A program made the position numbers and the translations under genes. This document shows positions 1 through 8,068 of a stretch of 33,164 nucleotides of DNA, in pieces (positions within the stretch are counted from its first letter, which is position 1; each line of letters starts with the position of its first letter). Source of the stretch: Lentisphaerota bacterium (GTDB taxonomy: Bacteria; Verrucomicrobiota; Lentisphaeria; Victivallales; UBA1829); NCBI GenBank assembly GCA_015061565.1, contig SUWI01000028.1, positions 1-33,164 of the forward strand. The letters run 5' to 3'. Under the pieces are notes generated by a model. It searched no databases. It saw nothing but the letters and a program-made list of their open reading frames with translations, and had not been told where the DNA came from.

Positions 1-38
1 TTCGCGGCACACCAGTCTCCTCCGCCAGCTTGCCGGAA

Positions 39-998
39 TTATTTTTCGATCTGGAACAGGGTCGGCGGTTTGATTTTGATCACCGTGCCCGGCTTCTGCG
101 CACCGATCCAGAGACGCAGCTGCGTACTGCCTTCTTTTTCCGCTGACGTGAAATCCACAATGCCGCTGCTGTATTTGTTCGCGGAAAGCTTGCTGCCGTC
201 CGCCAGCATGACGCTGCACTGCATTTGCGGCGCGGACTCGGCACTGAACCGCCAGGCCGTTCCGGGCTTCAGTTTCACCGCACAGGTCGCCATCAGCGCC
301 TTGTTTTCCTGGACCGTGATTTCCATCGAGCCGTCCGGCAGACGTTTGACTTTCGCACTCGCCTGAGAGATCCGCCAGACGGATTTGGCGGAAATCCGGT
401 TCTCCCCGGTCAGTTTCACTTTGGGCACGACTGGCTCGGGCGCCATCCCATCACGGGTCAGTTCCCGGACCGAAACCGAATCGATCCACGCCGCTTTGCC
501 CGCGGTGGTTTTGCCGCCCCAGACCGAGATCTGGGCCTCGGCGATTCCTTCGGGCATGAGGAAATCCGCGGTCAGGGTCTGCCAGGAGTTGTTTTCCGCC
601 GCCCGCATGATCACCGACTGGCGTCCGGCCGGAGTGACCTGCAGACGGATATTGCGCGGTTCTTCGCCTTTGACCACGGCCGTTGCGCGGTAATGGCGGC
701 CCGGCAGCAATTTGATTTTCCTGCTGAGGCTCCAGCTCGCCGCCACGGTCGGGAAAATGACTTTCTGGGAGGTGTTTCCCGTTTTGTAAACTTTGTGATC
801 CAGTTCCAGCTTGCGTTCCTCTTCCGTGACCTGGTGTTCACGGGCCGAGAGACAGCTCAGGATCCAGCCCGGATAACGGGGATCGTTCAGCTTGGGATCA
901 GAGAATTTTTCCTTGCCGGACATGTCAGAATTGGCGAAAAGTTCCGGCCTGACCGGGTTGCACGGCTTGTAATCCAGCACTTTGTCCTGCAGTTCCAT
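39..998 (-). CDS. C-terminal part of a split secreted beta-helix protein (carbohydrate-binding-like)
   Basis: This 319-residue frame follows the TGA stop of the upstream beta-helix gene directly (TGA then ATG, no base between) and is in the same reading frame. It has no signal peptide and only a weak AAGG about 10 bases before the ATG. Residues about 60-180 look like a beta-sandwich carbohydrate-binding module (pattern LLPGRHYRATAVVKG ... WIDSVSVREL, typical of CBM4/9/galactose-binding folds). A second similar sandwich is likely at about 200-319. I read it as the C-terminal half of one 811-residue secreted protein interrupted by a nonsense codon. Restart at the ATG could still make it as a separate, non-exported protein. 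The fold assignment is by pattern only; the substrate is unknown. Confidence 0.6.
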   Translation of the reverse strand: MELQDKVLDYKPCNPVRPELFANSDMSGKEKFSDPKLNDPRYPGWILSCLSAREHQVTEEERKLELDHKVYKTGNTSQKVIFPTVAASWSLSRKIKLLPGRHYRATAVVKGEEPRNIRLQVTPAGRQSVIMRAAENNSWQTLTADFLMPEGIAEAQISVWGGKTTAGKAAWIDSVSVRELTRDGMAPEPVVPKVKLTGENRISAKSVWRISQASAKVKRLPDGSMEITVQENKALMATCAVKLKPGTAWRFSAESAPQMQCSVMLADGSKLSANKYSSGIVDFTSAEKEGSTQLRLWIGAQKPGTVIKIKPPTLFQIEK

Positions 999-2477
999 TC
1001 AGCGGTGGCCTTTGCCGGTGCGGATGCCCAGATACATTTTATCCCCGCGGACGATCTGGCGGCCGTACCATTGCGGCCCGGGGTCCGGCAGTTCGGCCTG
1101 GTCGGCGATCCGGACCGTGCCCGGGATGAGGATATCCGGTCCGAATCCTTCATCGAGTTTGGAATTGTCCAGCGCCACCGGATGCTCCACGTCGATGAAC
1201 CGGTTGCCGGAGATCAGTTCGTTCTGTCCCGGCATCCTGCCGGAGAGCGCAAATCCGACCTTGGTATTCATGATCAGGTTGTTGATGAAGGTGTTTTCAT
1301 AGCCGCTGCGCACCACGAACGCCTGATGCGGCATGTCATACACCAGATTGCCGGCCCAGAGCGAACGTCCGGAATTGCATTCGAATCCGAAACTTTCGTC
1401 AATGGCCAGCGACCGGCCGTCCACCACGTTGTTGACCACGGCCGTGTAATATTCCTTGCCGCCGGTCTTGATCTCGATGACCGAACGCCAGCCGGAATTG
1501 GTGCAGATGTTGCCCTGCACGAGCGCGCGGTTGGCTTTCAGATAGATCGCCGCGCCCGCCAGACGGCGTTTCTTGCCGTTGACCGTGATCCATTTGCCGC
1601 GGAGGATCTTTCCGTCCGGAAGACGGATCTGCTGTCCGATACGGCTGCCCGGCACCGGTTCGCCCCGGTTGACGTCCCGCACGATGTTGCCTTGCACGGA
1701 CACGTTGTTCCCGTAGATGAGGATGCCGTGGATGTAGGAATCTTTGATGGAGGCGCCGTGTCCGCCGTCGATCAGGCGGTTATCATGGACGATGGTGTCC
1801 GGCAGATGGGTCGTGCATCCTTCGGCGATCTGTCCGGCTTTGCCCAGCAGCATGCCCATTCGTCCGAAATGGCGCAGGGTATTCCCGCGGACCACCACGC
1901 CGCCCGGAATCGCGGTGTTCAGGAGGATCGGATTGTCGCCGCCGTCGAACGTGCAGTTTTCCACCCGGGCGGAGCCGAGTCCGACCAGCCGGACGGCAAT
2001 ACCCCTTTCATGACAGCGAAAACCGCATTCCGCGATATTGATCTCCTCGATGTCCTTGCGGTCCTTCATTTCGAAATACGCGTCGATGCCGTTCCAGGCC
2101 TGGATTTGGATATTGCGCAGGAAAAACCGGAGCGGCAGCTTGCCGTCGGCATGATTGAGGTCGAAAGCCGCGCCGCGTTCGGTCGTGGCATAGCCGCGCT
2201 GTCCTTTGGCCGTGCTGATGATCTTACCCGGCAGACCGCGGCCTTCCATGCGGAATTCGCCGCCTTTGATCCGGAACATCGGCGAGCAGGAGGCTTTGAT
2301 GACCGCTCCGTTTTCCAGAATGACGGTCAGATTTTTGGATATCTCGACCGTGCGGGAAATCGTATGTTCCCCGGGCGGAACGGTCACACAGGATCCTTTC
2401 ATCAGTTTTTCGGTCAGGTCGGCGGAAAAAACTGCGGAACAGCAAAAAAACGTCAGAACGGTCAGAAAAATCTTCAT
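999..2477 (-). CDS. secreted right-handed parallel beta-helix protein
   Basis: 492 residues. The N-terminus (MKIFLTVLTFFCCSAVFSAD) is a clear Sec signal peptide with cleavage near residue 19. The body is a succession of short turns rich in N, G and V (for example RNIQIQAWNGIDAYF, VENCTFDGGDNPILLN, VRGNTLRHFGRMGMLLG, VHDNRLIDGG, IYGNNVSVQGNIVRDV), the pattern of right-handed parallel beta-helix proteins (pectate-lyase-like, PF13229 type). Such proteins are commonly polysaccharide lyases or epimerases; no catalytic residues can be assigned here. A GGAGG sits 7 bases before the ATG. The gene lies 24 bases after pseudopilin A, probably in one operon with it and the FAD oxidoreductase. It ends in TGA, and the frame then continues open for 319 codons, so the true protein may be longer. 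Confidence 0.8.
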   Translation of the reverse strand: MKIFLTVLTFFCCSAVFSADLTEKLMKGSCVTVPPGEHTISRTVEISKNLTVILENGAVIKASCSPMFRIKGGEFRMEGRGLPGKIISTAKGQRGYATTERGAAFDLNHADGKLPLRFFLRNIQIQAWNGIDAYFEMKDRKDIEEINIAECGFRCHERGIAVRLVGLGSARVENCTFDGGDNPILLNTAIPGGVVVRGNTLRHFGRMGMLLGKAGQIAEGCTTHLPDTIVHDNRLIDGGHGASIKDSYIHGILIYGNNVSVQGNIVRDVNRGEPVPGSRIGQQIRLPDGKILRGKWITVNGKKRRLAGAAIYLKANRALVQGNICTNSGWRSVIEIKTGGKEYYTAVVNNVVDGRSLAIDESFGFECNSGRSLWAGNLVYDMPHQAFVVRSGYENTFINNLIMNTKVGFALSGRMPGQNELISGNRFIDVEHPVALDNSKLDEGFGPDILIPGTVRIADQAELPDPGPQWYGRQIVRGDKMYLGIRTGKGHR

Positions 2478-2501
2478 GATACGGCCTCCGTGTAATACAG
2501 A

Positions 2502-3347
2502 TCAATATACCGACGGTCCGGCGACGGCGGTTGCGTAAGTTATATAGGTTTCCGGCGTCAGATCGGGTCTGCCGAGAGTGGCGACATGGCCGTCGGCATA
2601 AAACAGATTGCCCTTCCCGAGATGCCGCATGTGGAAGACCCGGTAACCGCCGATCCCCTTGGCCCGGCTGGTCGTGCTGTCCGGCGATATCACTCCGATG
2701 TAGTGAGCCTGAAAAGCGTCACGGGTATGGATGCTGTCGCCGCCCAGCGGGATCTTGCTGTATTCCGGTTTCATCAGCGTGGAACGCCGGGTATGATACA
2801 TCTGCTCGTTCGTATAATTACCTGCCACGCCGAGTTCCGGCATGCCCCGGATCAGTCCGTAAGTGCCGTAGCTGCCGCGTTCATTCCAGGCATAACTGGA
2901 GCTGGACAGATATTCCCAGCCCGGACATTTGGTCACGGTGCTTTTGGCTTTCTGGGGCGGCAGATATTTTTCCATGATTAGAATGCCCACCCAGCCGTAA
3001 TTGCTGTCCGAATTGGTTTTCCGGACCTTGTTATACGGAGCTGGAAACAATTCCGAATTGCTGTCCGCATAATTGGTCAGAGCATAGGCGCAGTTTTTCA
3101 GATTGGATATGCATAACGTGCTTTTGGCGCGGGCCTTCACCTTGTTCAGCGCGGGCAGCAGCATCGCCGCCAGGATCGCGATGATCGCGATCACGACCAG
3201 GAGCTCTATCAGAGTAAAACGGCAAACCGTTTTACTCTTCAGGTATGAGAGATGAGGTATGAAAGATGAGGTACAGATGGTCTTTTTTTCGTTGATTCGG
3301 TTTTTCAGGGCAAGCTGAATGGATACTGCCGTTCTGATCTGTTTCAT
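2502..3347 (-). CDS. pseudopilin-like H-x9-DG protein (copy A)
   Basis: 281 residues. The hydrophobic pilin-type segment [24 protein letters not shown] starts at residue 44. The C-terminus has His242, nine residues, then Asp252-Gly253, which is the prepilin-processing-associated H-x9-DG motif (DUF1559-like family). The family is presumed to be processed by a prepilin peptidase and to sit in or on the envelope; no exact role is known. The start is well supported (AAGGAGG 5 bases before ATG), so the pre-pilin leader is really 43 residues long, much longer than the usual 5-25. The residue before the cleavage site is Arg, not the canonical Gly. Leader residues about 25-42 are encoded by a GATGA-word repeat and a hairpin (3211-3277). 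It sits between the FAD oxidoreductase (19-base gap) and the beta-helix gene. Confidence 0.88.
   Translation of the reverse strand: MKQIRTAVSIQLALKNRINEKKTICTSSFIPHLSYLKSKTVCRFTLIELLVVIAIIAILAAMLLPALNKVKARAKSTLCISNLKNCAYALTNYADSNSELFPAPYNKVRKTNSDSNYGWVGILIMEKYLPPQKAKSTVTKCPGWEYLSSSSYAWNERGSYGTYGLIRGMPELGVAGNYTNEQMYHTRRSTLMKPEYSKIPLGGDSIHTRDAFQAHYIGVISPDSTTSRAKGIGGYRVFHMRHLGKGNLFYADGHVATLGRPDLTPETYITYATAVAGPSVY
3211..3238 (-). repeat. hairpin at the prepilin leader/pilin junction (copy A)
   Basis: On the + strand AGAGTAAAACGG (3211-3222), loop CAAA, CCGTTTTACTCT (3227-3238): a perfect 12-base-pair stem with a 4-base loop. In the gene's direction the 3' arm encodes the R-F-T-L start of the conserved pilin segment and the 5' arm encodes K-S-K-T just before it. 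Equivalent hairpins occur at the same place in copies B and D. There is no T-run, so it is not an intrinsic terminator. Confidence 0.85.
3242..3277 (-). repeat. GATGA-word tandem repeat in the leader of pseudopilin A
   Basis: Two tandem 14-base units, GGTATGAGAGATGA (3242-3255) and GGTATGAAAGATGA (3256-3269), then a partial third. It lies inside the coding region and encodes the Ser/His/Leu-rich leader stretch SSFIPHLSYL. Related words occur at 8791-8820, 26954-26969 and 30570-30600. Confidence 0.8.
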
Positions 3348-3366
3348 ATTTTCCTCCTTCGTTGAT

Positions 3367-4557
3367 TCATTTCTGCCGGAACCGGCATTTCTGCCGGATC
3401 ATTTCCTGTTTCAGTATCTCATACGGCGGGAATCCCAGAGCCGCGGCGATGCCTGCCGCCTGTCCGGTCGCCATGCAGACCGGCATCAGCCGGACCGCCG
3501 AAACCGCTCTGGTTTCAATGCTGATGCACCGCCCGCCCACGCTCAGATTGTCCACGTGCTCCGGCAGCAGCGCTCCATACGGGATATCATAGCTGCCAAT
3601 GGTGCTCTTCCGCCACGGACTGTCAAAACAATTCACATAATGTTCCCCGTAACTGCGTTTCCCGATCGCCACAGGTTCCGCAGTTTCGTTTCCGATGTCC
3701 AAGTCGGCGGTGGTGATCACTTTTCTGCCCCGGATATTGCATGAGCCGCGGATTCCGATCACCGGCGCCGCCGCCGTCAGACGGCAGTTCTCGAAGCCCG
3801 GCAGTTTCGCACGCATCCACTCTATAATGACCGGTATCTGTTCCCTCAGTTCGATATCCATCCGCGTCAGGTCGAACGGATCCAGCGCATCCCCTTTCAC
3901 CGCGGTCAGGTTCAGCAGTATTTCGCTGCCGTCTCCGACCGGCGTGCCCATGAAACGGTTCTGGAACGGATACGGAAAATCCAGCTTCGGAAAAAGTTCG
4001 ATCAGCTTCATCTTGTCGAAATCATGCACGCCGGACACGCGGAACAGCACGGTTTTCGTCATTGATTCATCCGGACTGGTCGGCAGGATTTCCACGCCCG
4101 CCAGACGCGAAAGCACCGCGTCTCCCGTGGCGTCCACAAAGGAGTCCGCCTCGAATTTCAGCGTATTTCCGCAGCAGGAAACCGTGACCGAACGGATTTT
4201 TCCCGGTCCGGTTTCCGCTCCCGTGAGCGTGGCGTAGAACAGCAGATCGACTCCCGCCCGATGCAGCATCCGCGTCATGCACAACCCGATCTCGAATTCG
4301 GAACTGTTCAAGGTCGCGTTCTGGACGATGAACGCCCGTTCCTGCATGGCCGCGGCGAATTCCCCCGCAACGCCCCCGATATGTTCCGGTTCGAAATCCC
4401 GGATCCCGGAAAACACCGGACAGCCGCAATATACCGAAACTCCGCCCGGACCGGCATTCTTGTCCAGCAGCAGGACTTTTTTTCCGGTCCGGGCCGCTCC
4501 CATCGCAGCTCCGAATCCGGCCGGTCCGCCGCCGGCAATTATCACATCGTATTTCAT
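3367..4557 (-). CDS. FAD-dependent oxidoreductase
   Basis: 396 residues. The N-terminal Rossmann motif GGGPAG (9-14), followed by an acidic residue ending beta-2 (LLLDK), is the dinucleotide-binding signature. A Cys pair (YCGCPVF, about 44-50) lies close behind, and FVDATGDAVLSRLAG in mid-protein and SVGGRCIS...SAVRLMPVCMATGQAAG near the C-terminus match the FAD_oxidored (PF12831) family. These flavoproteins are often found in sugar-utilisation loci of PVC and Bacteroidetes bacteria; the substrate is unknown. No signal peptide, so cytoplasmic. It is the first gene of the minus-strand locus continuing to pseudopilin A and the beta-helix protein, and is divergent from the PocR/AraC regulator, which probably controls it. 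Confidence 0.85.
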   Translation of the reverse strand: MKYDVIIAGGGPAGFGAAMGAARTGKKVLLLDKNAGPGGVSVYCGCPVFSGIRDFEPEHIGGVAGEFAAAMQERAFIVQNATLNSSEFEIGLCMTRMLHRAGVDLLFYATLTGAETGPGKIRSVTVSCCGNTLKFEADSFVDATGDAVLSRLAGVEILPTSPDESMTKTVLFRVSGVHDFDKMKLIELFPKLDFPYPFQNRFMGTPVGDGSEILLNLTAVKGDALDPFDLTRMDIELREQIPVIIEWMRAKLPGFENCRLTAAAPVIGIRGSCNIRGRKVITTADLDIGNETAEPVAIGKRSYGEHYVNCFDSPWRKSTIGSYDIPYGALLPEHVDNLSVGGRCISIETRAVSAVRLMPVCMATGQAAGIAAALGFPPYEILKQEMIRQKCRFRQK

Positions 4558-4586
4558 CTGGCTGACGTCTCCTCTCTTTTCCGTTT

Positions 4587-4614
4587 AATATAATGCCGGA
4601 TCATGCTTCCGCAA
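4587..4614 (-). promoter_or_regulatory. candidate promoter of the FAD oxidoreductase operon
   Basis: Reading the minus strand: TTGCGG (4614-4609), 16 bases, TATATT (4592-4587), about 30 bases before the ATG. The -10 is good, the -35 only partial. It lies back-to-back with the promoter of the divergent regulator. Confidence 0.35.
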
Positions 4615-4626
4615 TCCGAAAATGTG

Positions 4627-4654
4627 TTGATTTTTTACGAAATTATGCTATATT
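4627..4654 (+). promoter_or_regulatory. promoter of the PocR/AraC regulator
   Basis: TTGATT (4627-4632), 16-base spacer ending in TATGC (extended -10 character), TATATT (4649-4654), in an AT-rich island. It is followed by AGGA and the ATG at 4686. Confidence 0.6.
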
Positions 4655-4685
4655 TCCTGAAAAAATATTAAAAACAGGAAAATTT

Positions 4686-5552
4686 ATGGCTGATAGTCTG
4701 ACGCTTATTCACGGTGAAGACGCGGTGGAAAAAATGCTGTTCTGCTGGCATGAAATGGAGCGCATGACCGGACTGCATCTGACCCTGCATGACCATATCC
4801 GCGCTTTCATCATGCCCGACAACACCTGTCTGCTCCCCGATGTGAATATCCATCACAATCCCTGCTGCGATCATCCCCAGCGGACGCGGCTGAAATGCGG
4901 CGCGCATTGCCGGGTGGAGGCCATGGAACGCGCCGCCGCGGAAGGCAAACCGTTCCGTTTCCAATGCTGGCGCGGGGTCGTGGAACTGGTCATGCCGGTA
5001 TATCTCGGCAAAGTCCATGCCGCCACGGTTTTTGCCGGTGCGTTCCGCGATCCGGCGTTCGATCTTTCCCGTTTCCCGGTTTCCTACCGCAAAAAATATC
5101 AGCAGCTGCCCGTATGGGACGATGCCCGGATCCCGCAGCTGGAACAGGTCCTGATCTCGGCCTCGTATTCCCTGCTTCAATTGGCGGCGAACATCCGGGA
5201 GCGTTATGTCTCCGAACCCGGCCGGAAAGGCCAGATCCATCGCTTTTTCCTGTATCACTTCAAAGAGCAGGTCGGCGTTCCCGATCTGGCTGCGGAACTG
5301 AATTTATCCGAATCGCGCACGGTGCATTTATTGAAAGAACTGTTTGGCAAAGGCTTTGCCGAGCTGATGAATGAGGAACGTGTCCGGCAGGCCGAGGAAT
5401 ACCTGGCGAAAACCGATCTGCCGCTGCGTGAGATCGCGCGTCTGACGGGTTTCCGCAACGAATATTATTTAAGTTATGTATTCAGACGCATCCGGCATTG
5501 TTCCCCCGGCTCTATCCGCGGCGGCCGCAAAAAGAAGATCCCGGAAGCGTGA
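4686..5552 (+). CDS. PocR-domain AraC-family transcriptional regulator
   Basis: 288 residues from the ATG at 4686, chosen because AGGA lies 7 bases upstream and the promoter lies before it; an in-frame ATG at 4593 falls upstream of the promoter. Residues about 1-170 resemble the PocR sensory domain (PF10114), with a cysteine cluster Cys60, Cys61, Cys71, Cys75 and Cys94 that could bind a metal or cofactor. Residues about 185-285 are an AraC-type double helix-turn-helix (VPDLAAELNLSESRTVHLLKELFG ... LPLREIARLTGFRNEYYLSYVFRR). It is divergent from the FAD oxidoreductase/pseudopilin A/beta-helix locus and probably senses its substrate or an intermediate (inference). Confidence 0.85.
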   Translation: MADSLTLIHGEDAVEKMLFCWHEMERMTGLHLTLHDHIRAFIMPDNTCLLPDVNIHHNPCCDHPQRTRLKCGAHCRVEAMERAAAEGKPFRFQCWRGVVELVMPVYLGKVHAATVFAGAFRDPAFDLSRFPVSYRKKYQQLPVWDDARIPQLEQVLISASYSLLQLAANIRERYVSEPGRKGQIHRFFLYHFKEQVGVPDLAAELNLSESRTVHLLKELFGKGFAELMNEERVRQAEEYLAKTDLPLREIARLTGFRNEYYLSYVFRRIRHCSPGSIRGGRKKKIPEA

Positions 5553-5670
5553 AGGGAAGAAAACGCCGAAGCCGGAAAACGCCGGCTGATAAGGCAATGA
5601 AATCATCTGTGAATCCGGTTGCAAGGTATTGTTTGCCGTTCGGTGCGATACCGAAACCAATCTGCGGTCG

Positions 5671-8046
5671 TCACTCTATCCGAACCAGACGGATACCACC
5701 GACATGAACCGATTCCCCGGGTTTGAAACCGGAAAAACGCAGAATGATGTTGACGCTGTCATTCTTCCCTTGAACCTTGCAGGTTCTGGAGAAAGGCTGC
5801 CAGCGGCCGGTCGGAATGAGTATCTGCCTCATTTCCTCCCAGTTATCACTTTTTCCTTTCCTCGATGCCCAGAGACAGAGGTCGGCTTTCCCGGTTTTCG
5901 AAGCTGTGAAGAGCTTCAAGGAAACCGCCCAGCGGCCAGTCGGAGCCTTTTCCACAATGACAAACTCGGAATCCGTCTTTATTCCCGGGGCGGCAGGGAA
6001 AAGCCGTATGGTATCCTTTCCTTTGCAGGTGGTTTCGGAATCGGCAGCAAACGGTATTCCCGACCGGACATCCAGCTGAGACCATGTTTTACCGGCCAGA
6101 ACATTGACTCCGTTCCGCATGCTGTCCGCGATTTTTCGGATAGATCCCGGCATGCCGGGAAGCGAACACGTTTTTTCCGCCTCCGCGGCCACATCCGGGA
6201 CATCTATGAAAGCGAAGGCCTTCAGGAATCCATCCGCCAGGAGGACGGCGGGGTCAGGCTCGACGAGCTTCATTGCGCAGTAGTTGGAATATTTTGCCGA
6301 AATGTCCGCACGGGAAAAATACTTGATTGCACGCTGATGCTGCGCCGTCAGCCGCCCCCACTCCCGCTGGAGCATGGAAAAAAAACCGAGCGCGTTTTCC
6401 AGGGTGTAAAACTCCCCGCTTTCGGAAGCGGTATAGGCCCAGCCCTGGAACGAAACTCTGCTGTCGACCTGTTCAAAATGCCGAAGCAGAAGTTCGGCAC
6501 GCTGTTTTTCCTGATCTGTCCGGGCATGTTCTCGCACCTGTGCAGCAAGCTTGACCAGCCCGAAGGAGAACTCCGGCTGAAGGGAAAACAGATACAGAGG
6601 CGTCGGATAAGCATAAACATAACGGCACGTCCGGAACGCCGGAGATTTTTTCATTTCCTCCGAAGTCCAGTAAAGTTCGCACCGATGATAAAGCTCCCGG
6701 AGATAGGGTGCGGCATCCGGGCCGGAAAACCGTTCGTACCACTCGTTCAGGATGTCATCCAGCTTCAGGGACGGATCTTTCAGCAGACGGCTGGTGATAT
6801 AGGTTTTCGGACCGTCCAGCGCATCGGCTATCTGACTGTTTTCCATGAAATAGGCTCGTCCGCCGTGCGCATAGAGGTATTTAAGAGTTTCCGCCTGGTG
6901 AGCAAAATTGACGCGGGGGATAAGAAAGTTTCTTCCCCAGCAGTATTCCCAAATGCCGATCGCCGGGACCTTTTTTCCCCATTCCCTGATCATTGCAAAG
7001 TGGTTTTTCTTCACTTCGGGATCGATCGCACCTTGAACGGTATCCAGCGTCAGCATCGGAACTACGTTTTCATGGACCGGAAACGGGGGCGGGGTTATAG
7101 TATCGAAATAAGCCAGCACACCGATTTTCAGCCGGGGATGAACGCGACATACGGCTTCAGCCACACGATTGACAAATGTGTAATAGCTGGCGGAATGATT
7201 CTGCTTGTCATTGCTGAAAATGGATTTAGGCGCGTTCCTGTCCATTTTTATACAGTCTGGACATTCACAGTATCCGAAATTGTCATTGACGGCAAGCGTG
7301 ATGGAAAGCTCCGGCTTGCGCTTCAGTTTTTCCAGGATGTTCGATGCTGCGATTCCGGCGGTTTCCGGATTGGAATAACAGGGCTGCCAGTAATAAAAAA
7401 GCTGTTTCGGACGTTTCAGTTTTTTTCCCTTCTGCACGGGCATGATCACAGCCGGCCACTCTTTCTTGTATTTTTCCGCGGGAAAAGCGAAAACGGGAAT
7501 TCCGTGTTTGAAATGAAAGTACGGGTTTCCGCCCAATCCCAGCTCCGCACGGTGATTGGGAATGAGCCAGCCGCCGCGGTAAAATGAAAACCCCGCCGGG
7601 GAACGAAAAGACTGCGCAGGCAGGCTCAGGGTATTTTTCGGCTCGTATTGGAACATGCAGTTTTCAATCCCCAGAAACCGGCAGTCGGCAGCTTTTTCCA
7701 GCAAAGCGTTCAAGGCGTTGAATAAGCCGTATTTTCCGGATTCTATTCTCATTTCGCCGTGGCGGGGGAAGGAAATTTCCCAGTCATATACCTCCTCCAG
7801 ACGCGTGGTTGAACGAATCGCAATCCGGATGACATTGGGAAGTTGATTATTACCGACCGGCAATTCCGTGCCGGTGATTTTCCGCAGACAGGAATTGAAA
7901 AGCCGGATCTGCTCGGAAACATCCTCTCCATTCGTCGATTCCAACAGAATCCGGGCAACGGGCTGTCCGGATACCGTCAGGTGAAAATCTCCTGCGCTGA
8001 CAAGTTCCGAAAACAAGATCAGCAACGCAGTCAAATATTTCATCAT
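5671..8046 (-). CDS. secreted DUF4838-domain protein, glycoside-hydrolase-like
   Basis: 791 residues with a signal peptide (MMKYLTALLILFSELVSAG, cleavage near 18). Residues about 25-150 look like the alpha/beta domain that precedes the barrel in GH20/GH67-like enzymes (ESGKYGLFNALNALLEKAADCRFL). The central part, about 150-560, matches DUF4838, a presumed TIM-barrel glycosidase relative, including the Cys-x-Cys-x2-Cys cluster at 260, 262 and 265 and the IWEYCWGR...FME region. Residues about 640-791 form a beta-sandwich carbohydrate-binding-like module ending HVGGIRLVRIE. Its activity is not established. It lies 22 bases after pseudopilin B with a GGAGGGG ribosome-binding site, so probably one transcript. 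It is convergent with the PocR/AraC gene, with no convincing terminator in the 118 bases between them. Confidence 0.8.
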   Translation of the reverse strand: MMKYLTALLILFSELVSAGDFHLTVSGQPVARILLESTNGEDVSEQIRLFNSCLRKITGTELPVGNNQLPNVIRIAIRSTTRLEEVYDWEISFPRHGEMRIESGKYGLFNALNALLEKAADCRFLGIENCMFQYEPKNTLSLPAQSFRSPAGFSFYRGGWLIPNHRAELGLGGNPYFHFKHGIPVFAFPAEKYKKEWPAVIMPVQKGKKLKRPKQLFYYWQPCYSNPETAGIAASNILEKLKRKPELSITLAVNDNFGYCECPDCIKMDRNAPKSIFSNDKQNHSASYYTFVNRVAEAVCRVHPRLKIGVLAYFDTITPPPFPVHENVVPMLTLDTVQGAIDPEVKKNHFAMIREWGKKVPAIGIWEYCWGRNFLIPRVNFAHQAETLKYLYAHGGRAYFMENSQIADALDGPKTYITSRLLKDPSLKLDDILNEWYERFSGPDAAPYLRELYHRCELYWTSEEMKKSPAFRTCRYVYAYPTPLYLFSLQPEFSFGLVKLAAQVREHARTDQEKQRAELLLRHFEQVDSRVSFQGWAYTASESGEFYTLENALGFFSMLQREWGRLTAQHQRAIKYFSRADISAKYSNYCAMKLVEPDPAVLLADGFLKAFAFIDVPDVAAEAEKTCSLPGMPGSIRKIADSMRNGVNVLAGKTWSQLDVRSGIPFAADSETTCKGKDTIRLFPAAPGIKTDSEFVIVEKAPTGRWAVSLKLFTASKTGKADLCLWASRKGKSDNWEEMRQILIPTGRWQPFSRTCKVQGKNDSVNIILRFSGFKPGESVHVGGIRLVRIE

Positions 8047-8068
8047 TTCGAAGACCCCTCCGGCCAGC

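Noticed and set aside
999-1001. UGA read as selenocysteine or as Trp by altered code
   Set aside because: The surroundings show no redox motif or evident SECIS stem, and other genes here (azlC, trmL, the SGNH gene, GntR) clearly end in TGA, so the standard code applies.
225-2495. Open frame of 756 codons on the + strand opposite the beta-helix gene
   Set aside because: No ribosome-binding site or domain; the minus strand has a signal peptide and beta-helix repeats.
3211-3238. Pseudopilin hairpin as an intrinsic terminator
   Set aside because: It is inside the gene and no T-run follows it on either strand.
3242-3277. GATGA-type repeats as a CRISPR array
   Set aside because: Units are short, imperfect, directly tandem and inside coding sequence; there are no spacers and no cas genes.
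5570-5587. AGCCGG...CCGGCT hairpin as terminator of the PocR/AraC gene
   Set aside because: Six-pair stem without a following T-run.
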